From Biscogniauxia marginata (Eukaryota > Ascomycota > Sordariomycetes > Xylariales > Xylariaceae): 64,000 bases of DNA. The DNA lies in assembly GCA_022695795.1 (NCBI GenBank), contig MU404063.1, forward strand, positions 248,001-312,000. The letters run 5' to 3'. The notes beneath the pieces were generated by a model. That model searched no databases. It was not told the origin of the DNA and worked only from the letters and a program-made list of their open reading frames with translations. A program made the translations under genes and the position numbers. Shown here in pieces: positions 45,421-56,355 of this stretch; within the stretch, counting starts at the first letter, position 1; each line of letters opens with the position of its first letter.

Positions 45421-46809
45421 TTAATTCGTATTAGGATATAACACAGACAGCCTTTCCTCCCAGCGTCCCTTGATAGACTCCTTCTTGACCTCATCCTGAC
45501 GCCAGTTACCTTCTTCAACTTCCCGCAAACGTCCTGGGAAGAACAAGGGGAGTAATGAGTGTCCGGCGCCAGGGATTTTCTTCTCCAAGTCCAATAGTAC
45601 GTCCATCACCTTTGGTCTTCCCCTCCCCTCTTCTTTTCGCCCTATCTCGTGGTCTGCCGATACGTTGCCATCATTGTCCATCAGTGGCTTGATGGGGATA
45701 CCATGTTCTTCTGGTTCTCGGCGCCAGCCAGATATGAACACATTATGTCCCATACCTATTAAGCCAACGCCCAAAATAAACCAACTGTCAGATTCTAAGC
45801 CTCCTACGAAAAGTAGAAGAATCACCCAAAAGAAGGCAAAGATAGTAGCCAGCACTCTAGTTGCGGAACCAGCCCTATGAACGGCGCTTGCCGTATCTTC
45901 CAAATGTCGAAGACATGACAATGGATCTCCTTTGCTACCGTCATCTAGCTTTTTTCTCTCCATAGTATCAGGCAATATAATGAAGACGTGATTGTGCCCA
46001 TTCCCTCGTGTGATAGCATAGGTAGAATCTGAATTTTTGCGCCCTTTGAACTTTGCATCCCGCATCGCCGGGAGCCAAGATGTCAACACGGCCAATACAT
46101 TACCTATGGCTGTTAGGACAATGATGGACCAGTTCTTGGAGCCCGTCGGTGAAAATAGAGGGACAAATGCCACAAGAATCTGAGCCACGAGAACAACGCC
46201 GTAGATAGCCCATAGTTTGTGTCTCTTTGGCTTGAACATTCCGTGTTTCTTATTCTTGTCGTCGGGCACGGCTTTAAAGACTGTAACTAACAAGCCGGAA
46301 TCAAGTCGATTCTTATCGCCTCGGCTCTCTACCTCGAGCTCCAGGTCTCTGATCAGTCTGCCGATTACCCACGACTGGTTCTGGCGCCTGTCTCCGGAAT
46401 TGATGGTGACGACAAAGCCCGGATAATCCGGCTGGGGGAGAAAGGTTCCGTCCCCAACAGCAGTTGCGACAGAGTTGAAGGCATATCCTACCCACCCGAA
46501 ACTGAACACGATTGGTGTAAATATTGAATTCCGCCCTCCGACTGACTGGGCGATGGCTCTTTGGATGACGTCGCCCCCGACTAGAAGCAATATAGCCATG
46601 ATGCCTTTGGGGTTCCGAAACTGGCCCCAGAACCAGTCACCGGCATCGTCCACTTTTAAACCTGTCGGTGGACTAGTTCCAAGAGGTTTCTGATAGGACT
46701 CAGCCCTGGTCCATAGCACTGCAGGAGAGGGTAAAATAGGCCATGCTGCCGTAGTCCAGATGAAGCCGAATACTGAAATCGTGACAACCAAGACACGTAA
46801 CCAAAACAT
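45421..46809 (-). CDS. Multi-pass membrane protein, conserved fungal hypothetical
   Basis: Single exon ending TAA at 45421. The open frame extends to 46923 but begins with GTG, and the first ATG is at 46809, giving 462 aa that start MFWLRVLVVTISVFGFIW (a signal-anchor-like segment). Further hydrophobic spans lie at about residues 70-92, 98-120, 205-226, 233-255, 331-350 and 357-375, so about seven passes. Large soluble parts lie between and at the C-terminus (KVMDVLLDLEKKIPGAGHSLLPLFFPG). I recognise the general look of a conserved ascomycete membrane protein without known function. It diverges from the HET-like gene 585 bp away, and such pairs often share regulation, though nothing here proves it. 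Upstream exons are possible but not needed. Confidence 0.7.
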   Translation of the reverse strand: MFWLRVLVVTISVFGFIWTTAAWPILPSPAVLWTRAESYQKPLGTSPPTGLKVDDAGDWFWGQFRNPKGIMAILLLVGGDVIQRAIAQSVGGRNSIFTPIVFSFGWVGYAFNSVATAVGDGTFLPQPDYPGFVVTINSGDRRQNQSWVIGRLIRDLELEVESRGDKNRLDSGLLVTVFKAVPDDKNKKHGMFKPKRHKLWAIYGVVLVAQILVAFVPLFSPTGSKNWSIIVLTAIGNVLAVLTSWLPAMRDAKFKGRKNSDSTYAITRGNGHNHVFIILPDTMERKKLDDGSKGDPLSCLRHLEDTASAVHRAGSATRVLATIFAFFWVILLLFVGGLESDSWFILGVGLIGMGHNVFISGWRREPEEHGIPIKPLMDNDGNVSADHEIGRKEEGRGRPKVMDVLLDLEKKIPGAGHSLLPLFFPGRLREVEEGNWRQDEVKKESIKGRWEERLSVLYPNTN

Positions 46810-47393
46810 GGCTTTGGGAATGCGTACTGGGGGTGAACTACGAAGGAGTGAGTATAGCGAGAGCTTGTTGGAATACAAGATATGATATCGATTGCTTTTA
46901 GTTCTAAATAGAACGGCGGGCACGCAAAATGATGTTCGCCCTGAAGGACAAAATCAAGAAACAGTCGCGTTCCCAGGCGCAAACTCGTATATAAGGCACT
47001 ATGGTACGTTAGCTGTGCGAACTTGTTGTGATATTTTGAGTATATAATAACTCGGATTACATCTCGCCGGTGGTGATGATTGACTCCGCACGCCACATAA
47101 AAAATCTGCGGCCAGTCATCACGCTGAATGCTACCCTCCTGTGTACCTATTCCTCTTGGCTCATATTGTCCGAGGGCTGATCAATACCACTGGATCGCTT
47201 ATGTATCATGGAATTCGCCATCTCCTAATTTCGATAGAGCGTCTAAATGATCGAAGGAAGATCTCGACGATGAGATCTTCACTTATCATAAAATACCTCA
47301 GTCTTTCTGCGCACTTGATCTTTGGGTACCCTACGAGAGCACGATAATTTATAATGGTCATACCTCTTATTCCTTCATCTGAGGCATCTCTTG
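46810..47393. other. Divergent intergenic region
   Basis: A 584-bp region shared by the 5' ends of the membrane-protein gene (minus) and the HET-like gene (plus). No clear regulatory motif was recognised. Confidence 0.45.
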
Positions 47394-49289
47394 ATGGCGA
47401 AGGGGTATTTTCACCTAGAGAAATACGTCGTTTCGGATTTAATTGGTTATAACCCACGCTTTGCCATGGATCACGTCCTGTCTTGCAGCGACGATCTTGC
47501 ACACCCTGCGATCGAAGTTGAATACGCTTGCAATGACGCTACTTTTATATACGATGGCCTCGGCTTTTTCTCATACCCAGAACGGGTTGGAATTGATACT
47601 ACCTTACTACAGGATGATAAACTATCCAGTCTGGCTCTCGAAGACGCAAACCCCTTTCTTCAGGCTTGGCTCTGGTTCGGACTCCTCGGTGAGGCTTTTG
47701 GGATCAGTCCCGGGGAAACAAGGGCATCTAAGGCTTTGGACTTTGATCAATTCCTCAAGAAAACCAGAGATCGAACCTACTTGTGTACTAACCGACTACC
47801 AAAGATCATACGTAACATGACAATTAAAGCTGAGAATCGACACGACGCAGAACGACACACAGCTCGGTTAGCTTCTGCCATACAGACGGTCTCATATTTC
47901 ATCGAGAATATTTCCCAAACTGTCTATTTATTATCTTTGTATAAATCCGAAATTGACGCCCAGACGCTCCACCCAATTCTCAAAACAACCTTGGCTTGTC
48001 AGGTTCTTTGCCAAAGCCTCTCAGATACATTCAGTGTGGCGCCCCCCCTGGAACGTAGCATCCCAGGGACAACTCTTCTTGTGGGATGTCACCCTTTCGA
48101 AGTCGTCGACAGCTTTCTACTTCGAGCTGGATGGTGTATCAAAGATATTCGACGATTGCCTCGTGATATCTCGTTCAGACTTCACTTGAGCTTCTACCGC
48201 CGATCTCCAAGCTTACAGCACAAAGTGCAGGTTCAAGACGACAGCTCTGAATACGGTTCAGAGGATGAACTTTCCGTGACCCCCGTGCATACCCATCCAC
48301 TCTGCTGCTGCGCGGATCTTGCTGTATCTTCAGACGATGTAGAGGACGTCGTTTCAAGTGGCAGAATCGCTCTATTCCGACTCCGACGTGGAGATTGCAT
48401 GCCACAAGCACTTGAGATGAGTGCTATCAGTCTTGTACAAGGAGAAATCATACCATATGTAGCCATTAGCCACGTACGCTCGGCCGGCCTCGGAAATCAC
48501 GCCGCGAATGCTATACCAAGATGCCAACTGATAAGAATACAATCCCTCGTAGACCAGCTAGGTCACGCCGATGCCAACGGAACCTTCTTCTGGATTGATA
48601 CGCTCTGCGTACCACTGGGGCGACGGTTCAGAAAGGCTGCCCTGCAGCCGGTGCGGTCCATCTTCTCCCACGCCCGCGACGCCCTAGTCTGGGATCCGCC
48701 GCTGTACGAGCACGCGCTCAGCACGTCCGAGGAGGCCCTGATCAGGATACGCTACTCGACGTGGAAGACGAGGGTCTGGACCCTGCAAGAGGCCTTCTTC
48801 GCGAGGCGGCTCGTATTCTACTTCGCCAACCGCACGGTCGCCCTGCAGGAGCTCCTAAACGACTTCGAGCGGGCCGCGGCGGACCCCGCGAGGCTGACGA
48901 TCCTCAAGAAACACGAGATCCCGCCCGCCGGGGTGTACAGTCGGCAGTCCTTCGCGGAAGACGAGGAGGGGCGGGAGCTGCTGAAACGCTTCGAGGACGA
49001 CATCAATACCTGGTCGAAGGGGGCGGTCGAGACGGGGGTGTTCGAGTCCCACCACCGTGATAAGTTGATCCTGTACGCGCAGCTGAGGCTCGGGTTCCTG
49101 TCCGATCGAAGGTTCCAGTATTTCATCGAGGATGACGAGTGGCATTTAATACACGCCTTTTGGAAGAATTTAGCGGGCGTATATCATCCCGGGAGTAGCA
49201 AAGAGGACGAAGACGGCGACACCCCAGGGGATATCGAGTGTGTAATTCTTCGCCTGAAACAGATGTGTCTTTTAGGAAGCCGGATATAG
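47394..49289 (+). CDS. HET (heterokaryon incompatibility)-domain-like protein, divergent
   Basis: Intronless; the frame opens at a TTG (47391), with the first ATG at 47394; 631 aa. HET proteins act in fungal non-self recognition and cell death. The HET-like region is about residues 355-490: PYVAISHVRSAGLGNHAANAIPRCQL, then FFWIDTLCVPLGRRFRKAAL, RSIFSHARDALVWD, and TWKTRVWTLQEAFFARRLVFYF. The usual HVWSDGLG motif reads HVRSAGLG, losing the Trp and Asp, so the domain may be altered or relaxed. The first 300 residues are not recognised. Composition shifts inside the gene: the first 1.2 kb is moderate in GC, while about 48,620-49,130 is strongly GC-rich. The frame is open throughout, so I call it a gene, with function only at family level. 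Confidence 0.72.
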   Translation: MAKGYFHLEKYVVSDLIGYNPRFAMDHVLSCSDDLAHPAIEVEYACNDATFIYDGLGFFSYPERVGIDTTLLQDDKLSSLALEDANPFLQAWLWFGLLGEAFGISPGETRASKALDFDQFLKKTRDRTYLCTNRLPKIIRNMTIKAENRHDAERHTARLASAIQTVSYFIENISQTVYLLSLYKSEIDAQTLHPILKTTLACQVLCQSLSDTFSVAPPLERSIPGTTLLVGCHPFEVVDSFLLRAGWCIKDIRRLPRDISFRLHLSFYRRSPSLQHKVQVQDDSSEYGSEDELSVTPVHTHPLCCCADLAVSSDDVEDVVSSGRIALFRLRRGDCMPQALEMSAISLVQGEIIPYVAISHVRSAGLGNHAANAIPRCQLIRIQSLVDQLGHADANGTFFWIDTLCVPLGRRFRKAALQPVRSIFSHARDALVWDPPLYEHALSTSEEALIRIRYSTWKTRVWTLQEAFFARRLVFYFANRTVALQELLNDFERAAADPARLTILKKHEIPPAGVYSRQSFAEDEEGRELLKRFEDDINTWSKGAVETGVFESHHRDKLILYAQLRLGFLSDRRFQYFIEDDEWHLIHAFWKNLAGVYHPGSSKEDEDGDTPGDIECVILRLKQMCLLGSRI

Positions 49290-49733
49290 TCCGTCAATAG
49301 AATGGGTTGCTTATTGATTTTGTTTAAATAAGACTTGGAAAGAAGAGTAAAATACTAATTGTTGACAGTCAAAGTAAAGATAAATGCTTGGATTTCTCTG
49401 ATAATATCATCTTGGCGGGATTCAAATTCTTTTGCTGTGAAAGGGGTATCGTTGATAAACATCGAATAGTATAGGGGAAAGAAATCATCTAAAAACCCCC
49501 ACAACCCAAGGACTTAAAACCAAATCATAACATGCCATCATACATCATTGTCCTCATGCCCTTTCCCTGTAGCTATGAACGTCTAACCAAACCAATGACC
49601 CACGCCAATACTAATTCCCATGCTCTAGTACCTAACCAAGCCCGCTGGGTATCTCAGAAGTTTACAAATTGTGCTTAAATCAGCCTAACGAACGCCGTGT
49701 ATCCAATGTATCCGTATCCCGTGCTGCCATGTC
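49290..49733. other. Convergent 3' intergenic region
   Basis: A 444-bp region between the ends of the HET-like and splicing-factor genes, AT-rich trailer sequence only. Confidence 0.5.
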
Positions 49734-50999
49734 CTAATCCGAATCGTACTCCACTAACAATACCGCGGATGGCAATGCTGCTGCTGCTGCCGACTCTGTT
49801 CCCTTCGGGGGTACCGTTCCCGCCTCCGTGGCATTCGTCTCTTCTTCCTCCGCGGATGTGGGTATCTCTCCCGGCTGCTTCCTCTTCCGCTTGATCCCCG
49901 GGATGCGAGGCAGGGCCGTCTTAGATGACGCATCTCCACCTCCGCCTCCGCCTCGATCCGACGACGGGAGTACTAGGAACGGATCCTGCGAGGCACGCGT
50001 GTTGCCCACGAGCTCCGAGACGAGGTTCTCCCGCGTCTGCGAGGCCGCGATTTCGGACTTGAGCCTCTTGTTCTTATCCTTGTTCTTATTATTGTTATTT
50101 CTGTCCCTTTTCGAGTCGCCGTTCTTCTTCACGCTATCCAGGGCCACGGCCGCTTTCGACTGTTTCTTGCTACTTAAATCTCCTCCTTCTCCTCCCACCC
50201 CTGCTCCTGGTCTTCCGAAAAGGGGCCTGACTAGAGCTTCGTCCTTCCCTCCATCCCCGTCATTAGCGCGAGCCAAGGATCCGAAGTCCACGAGCGCGGC
50301 CCGACGCGCGTCCTCCTTGGTACCGGGCAAGATCTCGAACCCAAGGCCCATGCGCTCGGCCAGCTCGCCGGCGGACTGGGCTTCGCCGTCGCGCTGTCGC
50401 CGCCCTACACGGAAGGCATCGCGCAGCCGGCGGTTGCGCGCGTACGGGTCCTCCCAGCGGCGGGTGCTCGCGTCCTCGAGCGCGGCGATGCGGTCCCGGG
50501 CGCCCTCGACGGCGGCGCGGTCCGCGATGGTCTTCTCGAGGCGGGCGAAGGCGTCGGCGCGCAGGCGGTCGCGCTCCTTGTCCGTGAGGATGGGGTCTCC
50601 GGGCTCGAGGCCGTACTGGTTATCCTCATTGTCCTCGCCCGTGTCCCGGCGCTTGCCGCCCTCGACGACGACGTACGCCGTGTTCTGCGGATCGGTGCGG
50701 ATCTCGATGGCGCCGCCGCAGTCGGCGTGGCGCATGCGGAAGCTGTACACGGGCGTGCTGTGGTAGTTCCCGACCTTGCGCTTCTCGGCGTTGAAACGCA
50801 CGCCCTGGCCGATTAGGGTCGGCTGCGCGCAGCTCCCGCACCACACCCCGAATGGCATCTCGAAGCGCACCGTCAGCGCGCCTTGCGTCCGCAGCTTCGA
50901 CGCCCGAGACCCCAACGCGTGTTTCCCGTGCAGCTTGTTCCCGCTTATGGTCCCCTCGACGTCCGGCGGGACGTACCGCCCCATGTTGAAGCCTTGCAT
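49734..50999 (-). CDS. Yju2/CWC16-family splicing factor (Saf4/CCDC130-like)
   Basis: Nuclear spliceosome-associated protein of the CWC16/Yju2 family, probably the Saf4/CCDC130 branch. Intronless; the frame opens with TTG at 51047, and I choose the ATG at 50999 because it gives the invariant start MQGFNMGRYVPPDVEGT (421 aa). The N-terminal domain is highly conserved: GNKLHGKHALGSRASKL, RFEMPFGVWCGSCAQPTLIGQGVRFNAEKRKVGNY, FRMRHADCGGAIEIRTDPQNTAYVVVEGGKR. The CxxC of WCGSC and the HADC-type cysteine are zinc ligands. A charged helical middle (about residues 140-250) and a low-complexity Lys/Asn/Gly-rich tail follow, with an Ala run just before the VEYDSD end. The gene is GC-rich. In this locus full of odd introns, the splicing factor itself has none. 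Confidence 0.88.
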   Translation of the reverse strand: MQGFNMGRYVPPDVEGTISGNKLHGKHALGSRASKLRTQGALTVRFEMPFGVWCGSCAQPTLIGQGVRFNAEKRKVGNYHSTPVYSFRMRHADCGGAIEIRTDPQNTAYVVVEGGKRRDTGEDNEDNQYGLEPGDPILTDKERDRLRADAFARLEKTIADRAAVEGARDRIAALEDASTRRWEDPYARNRRLRDAFRVGRRQRDGEAQSAGELAERMGLGFEILPGTKEDARRAALVDFGSLARANDGDGGKDEALVRPLFGRPGAGVGGEGGDLSSKKQSKAAVALDSVKKNGDSKRDRNNNNKNKDKNKRLKSEIAASQTRENLVSELVGNTRASQDPFLVLPSSDRGGGGGGDASSKTALPRIPGIKRKRKQPGEIPTSAEEEETNATEAGTVPPKGTESAAAAALPSAVLLVEYDSD

Positions 51000-51733
51000 T
51001 CTCTTGGTTTCTTCTTTTTCTTCTCGGTTTGGTCGGTGGTGTTTCAACTCGAGACTCTCTTCTGTCTTCGCCTTTTTACGTCTGGGCCGTTGGTTTGGTT
51101 TGGTTTAATTTAGGGTGGATTTCTTCGGGCTTGTCGATAAGGCAGGTAATACAGTTATGAGGAGTTATCTTGCAGGCGATTATCGGGAGGTTTGGAGTTT
51201 GCGACCATCAAATCTGATGGTCGCAGCGAAGTCTTTGGTATGCTGGTGGAAGGTAAGAAGGAAATGGGTTCGGCAAAGCGGACTTGGCGGATTTCTTGAT
51301 CTGACAGTTTTAGTGCAATGCCCCACTAACTCAATAAGGTGGGGTCCACTCGATTCCTAAATGTATTTCGTACTTCATGTTCGTACTTTGTACTTTGTTA
51401 TTCGTTACCCAAACCCTGGAGACTCCCATTCCATTACTAAATGGGGGTTCCGAGTAGCTCTCGGATCTTCATGCTTGGTCAATACTAATTTATGTTATCT
51501 ACAACGTGAGACAATCAGTATTCAAATTAGTCGTCTTTATGAGGCTATTCCACCTCACCACGTTTCATCGTCTCCCGTGTAAGTTGTCTAAGGTTAACTA
51601 ACTACCTGCAAAACTCCAAGCTTGAGTGGTTTAGGATAAAAACATAACATATCACGAATTATTATACCATTACCTACCGTCTCGAATATCCGCCCTCACT
51701 TGGGTATTCACACTGCGTTTGCTTTATCTCCCT
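51000..51733. other. Intergenic, no supported gene
   Basis: About 730 bp between the splicing-factor promoter and the end of the hemerythrin gene. No feature recognised. Confidence 0.5.
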
Positions 51734-52814
51734 CTATTCTAGCGCATAGAGCTGCCTCGGTTTCCCTCCCACGCAGGAGCTGAATTTCCACCACCGTGAG
51801 TTGTAAGCGCCGCCGATGTTCGACAAGCCCCATTTGATCGGCGCCGGAATGGGCGGCCAGTTGGCCCACAAGCCATCCTCCGTCGTGCCGTCGAGGTTGA
51901 ACAAGAAAAAGGGTACCACGTCGAGTGTTCCCGCCTTGGTTACCGTGCTCTTGCCCCAGGTCTTGAACGTCAGCGATGCTGTCGCCTCCTCCTCCGAGCC
52001 GACTTTTGGCGCCTTCGGGTGATCCGCCATGGCCGCGATCGTCGATATCTCCGAGTGGAAGTGCGTCTCGAACGGCTCTTGGAAGCTTGTCATAATCCGT
52101 ATGAGCTCGGTGCCCGAGAAGTCGGTCGGCGAGGGGAGGGATGTCAGGTATTTCTCGAACTCGGCTAGGCCACCGAGGAAGGCCTCTACAAAGAAGGAAA
52201 CAAAAGTCGTTAACTCTCTTTCTTGAAGGGGGGTAGAGCGGTGAGTGTGGGGTTCCGTACCATGCTCCTTATGTGTCTCCTCCCAGATCGTTTTGTCGTC
52301 CAGCACCTCCTCGACTTTAGGAAATAGGTTTGCCTCTTCGTCGTCGTGGTGCGACTTGACGAACTTGAACCACGTCAGGGAGTATCCAATAAAGTCGGCC
52401 GCATCGGTCGGCTTCACGTGGGGGGCCTGCTGGTAGATCGAGTTGTAGCCGCGAAAGATGGCGTTGTGCAATAGTGCCATGTGCGTTGCACCCGTGGTGA
52501 ACATGTCCGTCTGCAAGCTTGTTGTCAGCTACGGCCGCGGCCGTTGCACATAGGCAAGACTTTTCAGGAGGGATCGGAATCAAGCACCTGGGTGCAATGG
52601 AAGCTTGCTACGAGCTTGATATTCCCTAACTTACCTTCTTAGTCGCATATTGAGGTGTAGTAATGAGCTTCAATGGGGCATCCGCCCACGGCTTTCCTTC
52701 GGTGGGAGCTAGAGTCGACATGAAGAATGGCGATCGTGTGATGAACAACCCGATAATGATTGGTATAGCAAGGAGGATAGGTCTATCCAGTAGTTTCCGC
52801 CGTGATTCCATCAT
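51734..52814 (-). CDS. Hemerythrin HHE-domain protein with N-terminal membrane anchor
   Basis: Three exons: 52814-52635, 52510-52261, 52185-51734; 882 nt, 293 aa; introns of 124 and 75 nt, both GT-AG, phases closing. Residues about 13-25 (ILLAIPIIIGLFI) form a signal anchor or signal peptide. The HHE cation-binding domain follows: GATHMALLHNAIFRG (first His pair), FVKSHHDDEEANLFPKVEE, THKEHEAFLGGLAEF and HFHSEISTI give the His/Glu pattern of a di-iron four-helix bundle. Such fungal proteins may bind iron or oxygen; the biological role is unknown. The C-terminal 90 residues (FLFNLDGT...WWKFSSC) are typical of the fungal subgroup. Confidence 0.85.
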
Positions 52815-55800
52815 GGTGGGCTAGCAGAATCCTCGAGTTGGGGGGGCAAGCAGTGGGTTAATATGTCAAGCTTTTCCGTTATCTGCAGGTTGCTCGCTAC
52901 GTCCTTCGTTCAGTCCGGACTCCGACAAGTCGAGCAATAAGTCCGAAGAGCTGTCATACGACGGCAGGAAAGGGAACATGCCATAAAATCCAGGGTCTGT
53001 CCGCCTGTGGAGTCGCGCCATCGCTTAGCTTAACGACATGATCACTAAGCCGAAACGCTGATTGGATATTTCGAGGTAATGCAACTAAACTACACAATCT
53101 CACCCCCGGCCATCTTGGCAGACTCCATTCCTTTATAACGAACTCCGTTTAGTGCATGTAGCGAATAGCATGTACCTAACTTGCTTAACAACATCCCACA
53201 CGTGTAACAAAATGTCGGTATACCTTTCATCGTAAGCAACCTTATATCAACCTCTTTAGCTCGAAGTGACAGTAGTATATCTTGATCCCTCAAACCTCTT
53301 CGTATAGTCTGTAGAAGCTGAAAGCGTTGCCGGGTGTTATGAGAACAAAGTCAAGAGCAAGGAGTTATTCTTTTTAGGCGGTCTCTATAACGTTAGGAAT
53401 AACCGTCAAACTATTTAGGTTTAGTCATTAGTTTCTAGATGTTGAAACTTTAGGGCTAGTTAATTGTGAAATGTTGGTTACCGTCCTTGTGGATTACTCG
53501 AGTCAAGCTTAATAACTGCTAGGCCGGTACATATTTGGGCAGGTACACTGTGTGGCAGGTGCTAAGTTATGGTTGAGTGGTATAAAAAAGTTTAGGAGGT
53601 CTTTGCTAGCTCTCTATTATCCTTGTTTAAGGTATCTTGATGCTACGTTGTTATGAGATCTATATAGCCACGTGTCTGACATGCATAAGCTTTTAAAGGA
53701 ACATGTTAATAGTGCCTTTATTATATATTAACCTTATAAAAAAACTCTTAATATAGTAACCTTTATATTAAATATAATTATTATTTATATTAATTATTAA
53801 ATCTAATTAATTAAACTTTATATATATATATATATATATTTAAGTATATATTTAACTAAACCGAGCTTTTAACAAGATAAAGACTGTTATAACCGTTGCT
53901 GTGGTGAAGCTATTTAGAACCGCGTTGCCATGGCTTAACTTTGGTACTTAAGAAATGTATATAGCAAGTTAGCAGCATGAGGAACCTTTCTTTCCTCATG
54001 CAATTCTTTTTCATTGTAATACAGAGATTCCTCGAGCCCTCGCGCCCTGAGTCTTATTACAGACCGTGAGAAAGACATATAAAAAAAGACGATAATCTTT
54101 AATATTGCTTATTATAACTTGATCGTGCCTTAGTTCCAATTTTCTTGTTATAACTGTTACTTAATAAGACAAGTTTAAACCAGCGTCGAGCTGTAGCTCA
54201 TTCTAGTCGAGTTATTCTAAAAATGGAGATCTGATGGAATTTACCGTAGCTTTACGCAAAATTATCTTATTAAAGAAACATAGTTGATATCGTCTGATCA
54301 TATCTGCGAATTATTTATCGAGTTGAAACTTACATCCTGTTCCTCTCGAGCTGCTACGGTAGTGCACGGCTAACCACCACACCACTACCTGACACTCCCA
54401 AAGGGTAACAGAATATCAAATCAGCAAATCCGATGTCATAGATAGAACTTTCCGCTATGCACTGATGACCAGGCTGTCACATGAGCCTTCATGTACGCAT
54501 TTATATCTCCTCGTAGTAAATGCACCGCATAATCGGCTGATCTAAGCTACTACACAAAGCTTCTCTGATTCATCAAATTTACGTAATATAGATTTCGCAA
54601 TATGTGACCGTTGAGAGACAAGTCCCAGTAAGTACTCTGACAATAACGCATAATTCGCATTAAAACTATATTTTTTCATCGATACTTCTCTCACATCACC
54701 GAACCTTACTAAGAACAGCCTTGGCCGTCTTTCCCGGGAAAGAAGGCCAATAATCAAGACTGCTGAATTTATTATAATTCTAATAAATGCCGCACGGTGG
54801 GCTGAGGGATAAACTTGATTTACTTATCAGAAGACTTCCTATGCTCATATGATAAGGCATTCTAATGAGTATTAGGCAGTGCTCTTGTGCATAAAGCAAG
54901 GAAGTGAAGGGAAAGACTAGGATCACCGAAGGGCGCATGTCCATTTACAAGCCTGCCTAGGTAGGTTGGAAGGATGACGGTATTAGGATGAAAACCCCAG
55001 TAAACTACGGTTGTCAATCTTTAATTTTTTATAGATAATGATGATGGCCTAAGCCTTTACTGTATTTAAGTTGCCAACCCACACTAGGTACACATAATCA
55101 ACAATCGGCAAGTCTGCGATGGCGAGGTATCATTTCCACCAATGATTTCTCAATACAACCTCTAGCTTCGCAAGGTAGGTAGTTTTGAGCTCTAGCGCAA
55201 GTATGAATCCTTTCTCGACAAATCACGTCACGCCAAGATTAAATTTTGATACCCGCCCATGTGGTTCTAACCGGGAGTATCGATATAGACTGAAAATCTG
55301 CCCCCCTAATGGAACTCTAATAAATTTGGATCTGCTCATGGGAACTGGTGGGCCCGGTGGTCATGGATGCTGCTAGAACTACCTTTCTTATGGCTCAACT
55401 TCGGCTGAATCAAATTACCCAGGGCTTTAGGACCTAGGAACCAGAGTACTCAGAGAAGTAGAGGTTTAGCTACGGACATATGATAAGCTGCAGTTCCTTG
55501 CGCAACGTGCATATAACTGCATGAGCTTTGGGGGATTCTCGGCGCGTAAAACTCAAATCACAAGGGGATGTAATGATGAATTAGCATATGAATACGGAGG
55601 TCCCTACCAACAGTCTGGCACGCTAAGAATGCCAATGGAAGACTAAGCATTCTCGTCGGGACCTCCGTAGAAAGATACCTAGGCTTTATGACAGATTCTG
55701 TGGAGAACAAAGGCGTATATAAAGGTGTGGGCATGCCGTTGACAAATTTCGATGGAGGGGTTCATTCTTGCTTCCACCATATCGTGGCGAATCCGGAGCC

Positions 55801-55883
55801 AAACTGGTGATGCAACGCAGCTCCACCCCTCATATTCAATAGTTCAAGGTTATCAGACAGTTTAAAGCAAAATCTTTAAAACT
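52815..55883. other. Intergenic with AT-rich relic and hairpin
   Basis: About 3.1 kb with no supported gene. An AT-rich patch at about 53,690-53,870 includes a TA dinucleotide run (53,818-53,839) and looks like an old RIP-mutated repeat. Sequence ending GAGTCTTATTACA at 54,061 resembles an LTR end, but no matching start or target duplication was found. An inverted repeat lies at 55,593-55,669. Confidence 0.5.
55593..55669. repeat. Nested inverted repeat able to form a hairpin
   Basis: Outer arms TACGGAGGTCCC (55593-55604) and GGGACCTCCGTA (55658-55669) pair perfectly over 12 bp. Inner arms AGAATGC (55626-55632) and GCATTCT (55647-55653) pair over 7 bp around a 14-nt loop. No run of T follows, and it is not next to a gene end. 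Confidence 0.6.
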
Positions 55884-56355
55884 ATGCCTACAGGGAGCTG
55901 CTTCTGCGGGAACATCCGCATTTCCTACGAAGGGGAGCCGAGCGTTCAAGTGCGTACACTCGCTTGTGAAAAGGCTGCTTAGGAACCCCAGCTAATCCGC
56001 ACAACCACAGGCGCTGTGCTATTGCATTGACTGCAGAAAGGTTACGGGTTCGACCTACAGCACCAACCTAATCGTGCCAGACGCGGAGTTCCGCGTACTC
56101 GCGGGCACTCCCAAACGTATCGCGAAGATAGCTGATTCAGGCCACGAGATCGCGTCACACTTCTGCCCCGACTGCGGGACCACGCTTTGGCGCGAGGGCC
56201 CTGCATTCCCAGGGTCCAAGATCGTCAAGGCAGGTGTCCTGGATGATGAAAACGCACTCGGAGAGTTGAACCCCACGGTCGAGTTGTTCGTGTCCAGACG
56301 GCCTGGTTGGGTCGCGGGGCCGTCGAGTACGACAAAGAAGTCCGACAAAGCGTGA
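55884..56355 (+). CDS. GFA (CENP-V/GFA) domain zinc protein
   Basis: Small carbon-sulfur-lyase-like protein of the GFA family (named for glutathione-dependent formaldehyde-activating enzyme); in fungi the substrate is usually unknown. Two exons, 55884-55949 and 56011-56355, with a 61-nt intron (GTGCGT donor); 136 aa, typical length. Zinc ligands are clear: C6 and C8 (GSCFCGN), C25, C27 and C30 (LCYCIDCRK), C74 and C77 (HFCPDCGTTLW). The pattern FCPDCG followed by a late GWV block is diagnostic. Start chosen because the first exon supplies the CxCG motif. Neighbouring genes give no functional hint. Confidence 0.9.

Noticed and set aside
49828..50766. 312-aa plus-strand frame opposite the splicing-factor gene
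   Set aside because: Ser/Arg-rich shadow of the GC-rich Yju2-family gene on the other strand.
53473..54061. Possible solo LTR (TGTTGG...TTACA)
   Set aside because: No target-site duplication and no second copy in the window; the AT-rich patch inside is kept only as a relic.
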